Origin: Anaerolineales bacterium
GTDB taxonomy: Bacteria > Chloroflexota > Anaerolineae > Anaerolineales > Villigracilaceae
NCBI GenBank assembly: GCA_025938055.1
Contig: JAICQC010000194.1
Coordinates: forward strand, 1 to 8,474
DNA: 8,474 bases
Reading direction: 5' to 3'
The translations under genes and the position numbers were made by a program. Below the pieces are notes generated by a model that saw nothing but the letters and a program-made list of their open reading frames with translations, was not told where the DNA came from and did no database searches. The first letter of the stretch is position 1; the number at the start of each line of letters is the position of its first letter. This document shows, one piece after another, positions 1 through 4,841 of this stretch.

Positions 1-273
1 CTGTGGCTGGCTGGCATCGACCCGCGTCGATCAGCCGCCACACTCACGCAAGATGAGTTTGCTCGTCTGCATGCCGGAATCCGCACGATGCTGGAGGAAG
101 GCATTGCGCTGCGGGGCACACAGCGCGACCTGTTCGGACGCAAGGGGCAAGCCATCCATCGTCGTCACATATTTGAAAAGGCTCGCCAGCCGTGCCCGCG
201 CTGCGGCGCGCCGATTGCATATATCCGGATCGGGGGACGAAATACGTTCTACTGTCCCAATTGTCAGAATTAA
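1..273 (+). CDS. mutM: Formamidopyrimidine-DNA glycosylase, C-terminal fragment (5' part outside window)
   Basis: The reading frame is open from base 1 and ends at TAA 271-273, giving the last 90 residues of an Fpg/Nei-family bifunctional DNA glycosylase/AP lyase. These enzymes remove oxidised bases such as 8-oxoguanine and nick the abasic site. The visible part holds the end of the helix-two-turn-helix region (LWLAGIDPRRSA onward, fragment residues 1-45) and the C-terminal zinc finger: CPRC at 65-68, CPNC at 85-88, and the GGRNTFYCPNCQ signature whose Arg (80) contacts DNA in the family. The N-terminal catalytic Pro/Glu lies upstream of the window, so Fpg and Nei/endonuclease VIII cannot be separated rigorously. 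The CPxC-x16-CPxCQ finger and ending are most typical of Fpg. The gene converges on the alpha/beta hydrolase with only 13 bp between the stop codons and no obvious terminator hairpin there. Confidence 0.9.
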   Translation: MWLAGIDPRRSAATLTQDEFARLHAGIRTMLEEGIALRGTQRDLFGRKGQAIHRRHIFEKARQPCPRCGAPIAYIRIGGRNTFYCPNCQN

Positions 274-286
274 GTTATGTCCCGTC

Positions 287-1090
287 TCAATCTCGAACCC
301 GGTTGAGGAACCCAAGCATCGCCTCGTTGAATTGCCAGGGCCTCTGCAGTGGAGCGAAGTGACTCACACCCGGCAGATAGATAAACTCCGCACCGGCAAT
401 GCTTCGGGCGAGATACTCGGCGTGTTCCTGTTTGATGAATTCATCGTGCTCGCTATGGACGATCGCAACCGGTACGCGGATCTTTTCGAGGTCATCTGCT
501 GAATAATTCGGCTGCGTTCTCTGCATAAGACCGACTGCCTCGGAAAACTCGTCGAATTGTTCCGGCGTGGGCGATAGCTGTGCATAGTCCTTTACGTGAC
601 GGTGGAAGCAGCGCTGCACGAGGGGACCGAATTCGAATTCCTTTGTGCCGCCTGGGTCCATGTTGCAGGCAAAGAAGAATACTCCCGCCACCCGTTCGGG
701 AACTTTTGCAGCAAGGATCAATGCAATGACCGCGCCGTCGCTCCAGCCTACAATGCCCGCTCTCTGAACCCCTAGTGCATCCATCACCGCAGTAACGTCC
801 AATGCCATCCGTTCATACATGTAGGGTCGTTCGTCGCGTGTGCTTCGACCATGTCCACGGCTGTCTATCAGTATCGCACGATAACCGTCCTTAAGCAGTG
901 CCGGGACCTGATAGCCCCAGTTGCCGCTGTGTCCGAGTCCGCCGTGCAGCAGGATCACGGGCGAGCCGGACCCATAAGCAGCGTACCAGATCCTGGCGCC
1001 ATCGTGCTCCACATAGCCCTGATCGCTTGTGGCTGGCAATGGCGCAGCACCCTCTGCTTCGAACTTGCTGAGGTCGTCGTCGTTTTCCAT
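287..1090 (-). CDS. Alpha/beta-fold hydrolase
   Basis: This encodes a 267-aa cytosolic alpha/beta hydrolase; no signal peptide or membrane segment is seen. The motifs are in canonical order: oxyanion-hole HGGLGHSG at 49-56, DSRGHGRS at 76-83, nucleophile elbow GWSDG at 115-119 (Ser117), acid Asp216 in HSEHDEF, and catalytic His244 in GVSHFAP. The length and complete triad indicate an active enzyme. The closest family resemblance is to small-molecule esterases, haloperoxidase-like or hydrolytic ring-cleavage enzymes, but the substrate cannot be read from sequence. The ATG at 1090 is chosen because GGAG sits six bases ahead of it. An in-frame ATG four codons earlier (1102) lacks such a site. 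A longer frame reaching 1252 would run more than 100 bp into the NIPSNAP gene and has a low-complexity Arg-rich N-terminus unlike the family. It lies 44 bp behind the NIPSNAP gene on the same strand and is probably cotranscribed with it. Confidence 0.88.
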   Translation of the reverse strand: MENDDDLSKFEAEGAAPLPATSDQGYVEHDGARIWYAAYGSGSPVILLHGGLGHSGNWGYQVPALLKDGYRAILIDSRGHGRSTRDERPYMYERMALDVTAVMDALGVQRAGIVGWSDGAVIALILAAKVPERVAGVFFFACNMDPGGTKEFEFGPLVQRCFHRHVKDYAQLSPTPEQFDEFSEAVGLMQRTQPNYSADDLEKIRVPVAIVHSEHDEFIKQEHAEYLARSIAGAEFIYLPGVSHFAPLQRPWQFNEAMLGFLNRVRD

Positions 1091-1134
1091 TTTGATCTCC
1101 ATGGTGATGGTTGACAGTTCGTATCCGCAGTGGA

Positions 1135-1476
1135 TTAAGTGTACGTCGGCAGCAGAGACGGTGAGTAACTCGTTGGTATGAGAACACGGGTTTCGATTTC
1201 GCCGACCAGGTCGCCGTGCTGCGCGCTGGTGAGGCGCTTGATCTCCTTCCACTCTTCGTCAGCCATGAACTGGCTCCAGGCATCACGCATCGTCGACTCA
1301 TCCTGCCATTCCAGCAGGTACACGAACTCGGTCCGCTGGTCTGTTTTCGTCTCCCACATGGCGAGAATATGAAAGCCATAGGTCTTCATGATCCGCCGCG
1401 CGTGGTCGCGGAACCCGTCATGAAAAGCAGCTTTGTTATGTTCGAAGATTTCATAGATGCGCAGTTGATGGATCAT
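1135..1476 (-). CDS. NIPSNAP family protein
   Basis: This is a 113-aa protein matching the NIPSNAP ferredoxin-like (dimeric alpha/beta barrel) family. It has the opening strand MIHQLRIYEI, then a helix with FRDHARRIMKTYGFHIL, the central strand EFVYLLEWQDEST (about 50-62) and the W-x-x-F-x-x-D-x-E-W helix (WSQFMADEEW, about 67-76). Bacterial members are small and cytosolic, and their biochemical role is mostly unknown; some sit beside catabolic hydrolases or oxygenases. The start at 1476 is supported by GGAG about ten bases upstream and by the conserved first strand beginning at Met1. It precedes the alpha/beta hydrolase on the same strand by 44 bp, so the two are likely one transcription unit. 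The family call is fairly secure; a specific function is not assignable. Confidence 0.82.
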   Translation of the reverse strand: MIHQLRIYEIFEHNKAAFHDGFRDHARRIMKTYGFHILAMWETKTDQRTEFVYLLEWQDESTMRDAWSQFMADEEWKEIKRLTSAQHGDLVGEIETRVLIPTSYSPSLLPTYT

Positions 1477-1503
1477 GATCGTTGTACTCCGTGTTTCACA
1501 GTC

Positions 1504-1625
1504 TCATGCCCTGTCATAGGCTTGCCGCAGCCAGGAGAGGACCTCTGCATCGATCTGCATTGGGTCCTCGATCCGCACGCGGTGGGTGACCAGCAGCTTT
1601 TTCGATACCCGGCTATGGTTTGAAC
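1504..1625 (-). pseudogene. 3' remnant resembling the C-terminus of a DUF5655 protein
   Basis: A minus-strand frame ending at TGA (1504-1506) encodes about 35 residues reading SRVSKKLLVTHRVRIEDP and then IDAEVLSWLRQAYDRA. The H-x-V-R-I-x-(D/S)-P-x-x-(I/V)-D-x-E-(V/L)-x-x-W-(L/V)-R-x-A-Y pattern is what I recall as the C-terminal end of DUF5655-type proteins. Upstream of about 1625 the frame stays open to 1770, but its composition changes, it matches nothing I recognise, and it overlaps both the attC-like sequence and the end of the 182-aa membrane-protein gene. I therefore read this as the tail of a gene whose front was lost, perhaps when the AT-rich block arrived. It stops 27 bp upstream of the NIPSNAP start. 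An alternative is a very short functional gene of 88 codons from 1770, which I consider less likely. Confidence 0.4.
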
Positions 1626-1689
1626 CTATCTTCTTCACAACATAAAAACAACTTCTGCCTTGACACACAAGACAGTTGCTGCACGCCGC

Positions 1690-1734
1690 GGAGCGTCCCC
1701 GAGGATGCTCTTCCCGAGCGGGGCTGTGTTGGGC
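1690..1734 (-). other. Possible degenerate attC site after the 182-aa gene
   Basis: Read on the minus strand, GCCCAAC (1734-1728) fits the integron core RYYYAAC and begins 22 bases after the stop of the 182-aa gene. It is followed by a CCCCG/CGGGG pairing (1723-1719 with 1701-1697). The GCCCAAC is the exact complement of GTTGGGC at the upstream edge of the same gene (2361-2355), as required for the two ends of one cassette. No downstream GTTRRRY box was found within about 130 bases, so the far half is either decayed or this is a chance match. Confidence 0.38.
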
Positions 1735-1756
1735 AACTCCGTACCTACAAGTGTCT

Positions 1757-2305
1757 TTATCTTGCTTCACTCAGACGTAATTTGCTTTCCGCTATAAGAA
1801 ACTGTTTCAGTTCTTCTTGTGAGGGAGGTGTGTATATTTTCTTGGCATGCCTATCTTTGTTTTCTATTTTAACAAACTCTTTATGAAGCCACTCTACTCC
1901 CTCCCATGTGTATGGAGATTCTCTTTGACATAGCTGGATATATTCTTTTGAAATTTCATAATAATTGTTCAGCCAATATGAATAATATTCCCATACAATA
2001 ACTTTATCTAAAGCTCCCCTCTCAGTTAGACTTGCAATGGCCTGAAAAAAATCTAATATGTCATCTAGTTCAAGGCATGTCCAACTATTGTAATCTGATT
2101 TGTTTTTCAATTTCAGCAAAAACTTGGCAGCGACTTTCCGCTTTCGTGAGAAGTCTGGGTGATTAAATTGGTCATTTATCTTGAAAAGCAAATCCATCCC
2201 TAAAGCAAAACGAGAACGTTTGCTTTCGCTCGCGATAGCATATATGGCAATTAGCGATGATAGAATCGCCGTCGCTGCAATGATAATATTGTAATCAAAG
2301 TGCAT
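1757..2305 (-). CDS. Membrane-anchored hypothetical protein, 182 aa (cassette-like)
   Basis: I cannot assign a function. The protein has one N-terminal membrane segment (about residues 6-25, IIIAATAILSSLIAIYAI), then a charged, mostly helical cytosolic part. This contains MDLLFKINDQFN (about 37-48), a Lys/Arg-rich helix (KRKVAAKFLLKLKNK), an acidic LDDILDFFQ motif, and an aromatic VIVWEYYSYWLNNYY stretch. The layout (single anchor, then a helical domain with D-x-x-D-F-F and W-x-x-x-Y-Y patterns) recalls DUF4760-like small membrane proteins, but that link is tentative. The start at 2305 is supported by GAGGGAAG seven bases upstream. The gene is far richer in A+T than the flanking genes, lies between two attC-like elements, has a short leader (about 50 bp) directly after GTTGGGC and has no promoter of its own that I can recognise. 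These are typical traits of an integron cassette gene. Confidence 0.72.
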   Translation of the reverse strand: MHFDYNIIIAATAILSSLIAIYAIASESKRSRFALGMDLLFKINDQFNHPDFSRKRKVAAKFLLKLKNKSDYNSWTCLELDDILDFFQAIASLTERGALDKVIVWEYYSYWLNNYYEISKEYIQLCQRESPYTWEGVEWLHKEFVKIENKDRHAKKIYTPPSQEELKQFLIAESKLRLSEAR

Positions 2306-2354
2306 TGTCTTCCCTCATCTGGAATTATGATGCATTTGATCTCAAAAACGAGAT

Positions 2355-2482
2355 GCCCAACGGTTGGCGTTACCCGCTGATGGGTGGGACGAGATAATGC
2401 ACTTTGACGGAATCAGCTTCAAGCCCAGAAACCTGCTCATAACGTGGCGACTCCTACCAATCGGGTGCATGCTTTGTTGGCT
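2355..2482 (-). other. attC-like (59-base-element) recombination site
   Basis: Read on the minus strand, the element starts with AGCCAAC (2482-2476), eight bases after the stop of the 254-aa gene. It continues AAAGCATGCACCCG and ends CGGGTAACGCCAACC then GTTGGGC (2361-2355), a perfect match to the core-site consensus GTTRRRY. ACCCG (2466-2462) pairs with CGGGT (2376-2372). The stem continues imperfectly, ATTGGTAGGAG against the strand opposite ATGGGTGGGAC (about 10 of 14 positions). The total of 128 bp is comparable to long VCR-type attC sites. The outer boxes pair imperfectly with each other, as expected when they come from two different cassettes. Established knowledge: IntI recombines such folded single-stranded sites between G and TT of GTTRRRY. 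No covariance-model search was run. Confidence 0.65.
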
Positions 2483-2489
2483 TGCCTTT

Positions 2490-3254
2490 TTATCTAAATA
2501 CTTTTATGTGTGCAAGTTGAATATTGCCGCGAACTCGAAATTTTGTCAGTTCTTTTAAACTCCAGCCTTCTTTGGCAACCGACCTATTTATTACTTCTTG
2601 TAAATTTATGTTAAATTTCTGCCAATTGCCTTCAAGCAACTCCGGCTCAACGTATACGAGCCACTCCGATTTCTCTTCGTTAAACACAACAGGTTCCCCA
2701 TCGCCTATTTGGTAATTGAACCATATGTCTTTTCTGGACGAACCATCTTTACTTATGTAATTGCCCAACGAATACAACCTAGAGTCATTTTCCATTCTTG
2801 CTACAATCTCAATCCGTTTGCCTATCTTGGCAATCGGCTCTGTTAGGGGCATATCCAATGCATAAAATGCACTTGATTGAATTTTGATTGTATTGCCCCA
2901 AAATCCATCTATCACACGAGTAATAATTGGCTGGTTCTCATCAGGAGATCTAATTTCCCAGTTATGCTTTGTTGGAGAACCCTTATAGTTAAAATCGATC
3001 TTCTGTAATAACTGATTAGAGCCTATTATCGACTGGTTAGGCATCACTACTTTCTTAATACTATTTCGCCCCAAAAGAAAACCTAATGCAATAGCAAAAA
3101 CCAAGATAACTAGAACAGCCCATACTGGAATATTGGCACTGACACCCTGAGCAAGAAGAGCATAGACAATCGGAATAGCAACAATAAGTGATGCAATAAG
3201 TTCAATAACTAACTTAAAACGCTCGATAGCTTTCCAAAATTTATCACTGTCCAT
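2490..3254 (-). CDS. Hypothetical protein with two membrane segments and a beta-rich domain, 254 aa
   Basis: Function is not recognised. The N-terminus holds two hydrophobic helices (about 15-36 and 43-62). Basic residues before the first (KAIERFK) and after the second (GRNSIKK) suggest both ends are cytosolic. Residues of about 90-254 form a beta-strand-rich domain with many aromatics: GFWGNTIKIQSSAFYALD (about 117-134), KRIEIVARM, DIWFNYQIGDG, SEWLVYV, and a final strand KFRVRGNIQLAHIKVFR. The alternating pattern and the RGN-hydrophobic-x-x-I-K-V ending resemble jelly-roll/galactose-binding-like folds, which is fold-level inference only. The start at 3254 has AAGGA about nine bases upstream. 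Codon and base use are AT-rich, unlike the neighbours, and the stop is followed at once by the attC-like site, so it is probably a cassette gene. The cassette's 5' boundary was not found: no GTTRRRY lies between 3255 and 3455 on this strand. Confidence 0.72.
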   Translation of the reverse strand: MDSDKFWKAIERFKLVIELIASLIVAIPIVYALLAQGVSANIPVWAVLVILVFAIALGFLLGRNSIKKVVMPNQSIIGSNQLLQKIDFNYKGSPTKHNWEIRSPDENQPIITRVIDGFWGNTIKIQSSAFYALDMPLTEPIAKIGKRIEIVARMENDSRLYSLGNYISKDGSSRKDIWFNYQIGDGEPVVFNEEKSEWLVYVEPELLEGNWQKFNINLQEVINRSVAKEGWSLKELTKFRVRGNIQLAHIKVFR

Positions 3255-3303
3255 GATGCTTTTCCTTCTTGATGATGATTTGCCAGGGTGACCTGACTAG
3301 TGT

Positions 3304-3320
3304 TTATACGGTCTGTATAA
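3304..3320. promoter_or_regulatory. Palindrome TTATAC-N5-GTATAA in divergent intergenic region
   Basis: TTATAC (3304-3309) and GTATAA (3315-3320) are perfect 6-bp inverted arms around GGTCT. The site lies 50 bp upstream of the 254-aa gene start and overlaps a TGTATAAT extended -10-like string on the plus strand. It could be an operator. It also contains the first copy of a CGGTC motif repeated across the region. Confidence 0.35.
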
Positions 3321-3444
3321 TTTCTTATAGGCGGACCGTACAATAGTGCCCGCAGGGTATAACCCCTCGGGGGAACCGCCAGTAGGCATTTACACGGTCC
3401 AAGGTTAAAATAAGGTGAGTAAATTATAGCATTTTTACAGACCG
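3309..3444. repeat. Nested inverted repeats with a CGGTC core
   Basis: The outer arms CGGTCTGTA (3309-3317) and TACAGACCG (3436-3444) are perfect 9-bp inverted copies. Inside them GGACCGT (3333-3339) and ACGGTCC (3394-3400) form a second perfect 7-bp pair, with TGCC (3347-3350) facing GGCA (3385-3388), and a central CCCC-TC-GGGGG string (3363-3373). The four CGGTC cores alternate in orientation. This fills most of the roughly 200 bp between the divergent 254-aa membrane-protein gene and the Nudix gene, at the edge of the AT-rich block. It may be a multi-site operator, a structured mobile-element remnant, or a recombination scar; sequence alone does not decide. Confidence 0.5.
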
Positions 3445-3455
3445 AAGGATTTCTT

Positions 3456-3953
3456 ATGCCTCAATCGGATCAGGGCATCACAAAAGATAGATATATGGTT
3501 ATTCCCCGCACGGCGATCTTTCTGCGGCGCGGGGAATCGTTTTTGCTGCTCAAGGGCGCGCCGACCAAACGCCTGTGGGCGAACAAATACAACGGACTCG
3601 GCGGTCATGTGGAACGGGGAGAGGATATCCTTTCTGCTGCCCGGCGGGAACTCCTTGAAGAAACCGGCTTAACGGCGGACCTGTGGCTGTGCGGCACCTT
3701 GATCGTCGATACAGGAGAAACAGGGATTGCCTTATATTTTTTCAGCGGAGAATCACCGGAGGGGGAGCCGCAGCCCGGCGAGGAGGGAAGCGCCGAATGG
3801 ATTCCTTTTGACGGAATCGGCGAGGTGCCGGTCGTTGAAGATATACCGATCCTATTATCCAGGATCCGTCACATGCAGCGCGGCGATCCGCCGTTTTCCG
3901 CGCGGTCATATTATGATGAGCGGGACAGGCTGATTGTGGAGTTTGCGGAATAA
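3456..3953 (+). CDS. Nudix hydrolase (MutT-like)
   Basis: This encodes a 165-aa cytosolic Nudix hydrolase that would cleave a nucleoside diphosphate linked to another moiety, releasing for example NMP and PPi. The Nudix box GX5EX7REUXEEXGU is complete at residues 50-72: Gly50, Glu56, then RELLEETGL at 64-72, with metal-binding Glu68 and Glu69. Before it, KYNGLGGHVERGE (44-56) is typical of the MutT/8-oxo-dGTP diphosphatase-like subgroup. The C-terminal part (about 110-165) carries AEWIPFD and a VVEDIPILLSRI helix, common in this subgroup. Substrate specificity cannot be assigned from the box alone. The ATG at 3456 is supported by GAAGGA six bases upstream. It stands alone on the plus strand, divergent from the AT-rich block and convergent with the lipoprotein gene, with a strong terminator directly after the stop. 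Confidence 0.9.
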   Translation: MPQSDQGITKDRYMVIPRTAIFLRRGESFLLLKGAPTKRLWANKYNGLGGHVERGEDILSAARRELLEETGLTADLWLCGTLIVDTGETGIALYFFSGESPEGEPQPGEEGSAEWIPFDGIGEVPVVEDIPILLSRIRHMQRGDPPFSARSYYDERDRLIVEFAE

Positions 3954-3981
3954 AAATCGGGCGGTCATAAACCGCCCGATT
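3954..3981. terminator. Bidirectional rho-independent terminator between Nudix and lipoprotein genes
   Basis: AATCGGGCGGT (3955-3965), loop CATAA, and ACCGCCCGATT (3971-3981) make a perfect 11-bp GC-rich stem. On the minus strand it is followed by a run of T (complement of 3952-3956), so it should terminate the lipoprotein transcript efficiently. On the plus strand it sits immediately after the Nudix stop, with a weaker T-tract (ATTGTGTT). Confidence 0.85.
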
Positions 3982-3985
3982 GTGT

Positions 3986-4807
3986 TCAGGGGATGTTATA
4001 CGATTGTAGCTCGATCGTCTCGGTGAATGAGGTGCCAGCCATCTCTGCTGTGCCGCTGGCTCTCACCCAGCCCACACCTTCGGCGAACCAATAGTCGTAT
4101 GTGCCAGAGACCGTCACAGGGACGGATAATCCCTGATACGTGACGTTGAAATTCAGGGTGGTGACCACCTGGACCTTCATCGCCTCGAACGTCCCTGCTG
4201 GGACCGTCACACTTTCAATTCCAATCGCATTAAAAGCGAACTGAGCATTTCCGGTGGCAGTTCCTTCCTGGTTGGCAACCGCCATGCTGCCTTCGAAGTC
4301 CAGGTTTTGTTGCCACTGATCGCCGGGGTTGACCTGGCTCGGGTAGGTGACGCCAGTCACCTTATTGACCTCCAGGTTGAGCTGCATATCCTGTGCACTG
4401 AGCATGGCAGCCGATGGGCCTCCGAGCTGCAGTGCGACCAGTCCTTCCGGCTGGCAAGCCCATTCCTGGGTGCGCGTCAGATCGTCAAACTGCGAGGTAA
4501 GCGTGAAGCCATCCTCGCGCACGGCGGTGATGGTATCGGTAAACCCATATTCGCCCGCCGCTCCGCCTGTGCTGCTATACGTCCATGTGGCGCCTTCGCG
4601 CACAGGGTAATAGGGGTTCGCACAGAGGCTGCTGCTCGCGGTGGCAGGAGGTTCGGTAGCCGGCTCCGTTGCGGTCGGCTGTGCAGGTTCGGCTTCAGTC
4701 GGCTGGATTGTGGGGGAAGGTGTGGGAGATGAACAGGCGGCGGCGAAAGTGATCATCAGCAGCACGCCTATCGGCGTGAGAATCGTTCGAATATTTTTTT
4801 GTTTCAT
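3986..4807 (-). CDS. Putative lipoprotein with Pro/Thr-rich linker
   Basis: This is a 273-aa secreted lipoprotein of unknown function. Residues 1-24 form a signal peptide with basic start (MKQKNIRT), hydrophobic core (PIGVLLMITF) and lipobox AAAC, giving a lipidated Cys25. Residues 26-60 are a low-complexity Pro/Thr/Glu/Ala linker. The mature domain (about 61-273) begins CANPYYPVREGATWTY, a pattern seen in bacterial proteins that start with 'YYP...G..W.Y' strands, and continues as Thr/Gly/Val-rich beta strands (FTLTSQFDDLTRTQEW; VTVPAGTFEAMKV; DYWFAEGVGWVRA). The 'vPAGTFeamkV...ywfaeGVGwVr' section resembles DUF3108-like or surface beta-barrel domains, without certainty. The start at 4807 is preferred: AAAGG lies seven bases upstream and the signal peptide begins there. 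An ATG eight codons earlier adds an atypical N-terminus. It follows the histidine-kinase gene by 34 bp and is probably in its operon, so it may be linked to envelope sensing or be controlled with it. Confidence 0.75.
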   Translation of the reverse strand: MKQKNIRTILTPIGVLLMITFAAACSSPTPSPTIQPTEAEPAQPTATEPATEPPATASSSLCANPYYPVREGATWTYSSTGGAAGEYGFTDTITAVREDGFTLTSQFDDLTRTQEWACQPEGLVALQLGGPSAAMLSAQDMQLNLEVNKVTGVTYPSQVNPGDQWQQNLDFEGSMAVANQEGTATGNAQFAFNAIGIESVTVPAGTFEAMKVQVVTTLNFNVTYQGLSVPVTVSGTYDYWFAEGVGWVRASGTAEMAGTSFTETIELQSYNIP

Positions 4808-4841
4808 GAAATGACCTTTCCATATTTCCAAATGGTTTGTA

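Noticed and set aside
1091..1252. Longer N-terminus for the alpha/beta hydrolase
   Set aside because: It would overlap the NIPSNAP gene by more than 100 bp, is Arg-rich and unlike the family, and the internal ATG at 1090 has a well-placed GGAG.
1626..1770. Full 88-codon gene covering the DUF5655-like tail
   Set aside because: The upstream half overlaps the end of the 182-aa gene and the attC-like boxes and shows no recognisable protein pattern; only the last ~35 codons look coding.
3255..3455. Integron attI site or cassette 5' boundary upstream of the 254-aa gene
   Set aside because: No GTTRRRY or AGCCAAC-complementary box was found on the relevant strand, and no integrase gene is in the window.
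4307..4732. Plus-strand 141-codon frame opposite the lipoprotein gene
   Set aside because: Arg/Gly-rich antisense shadow of the Pro/Thr linker and beta domain; no ribosome-binding site or motif.
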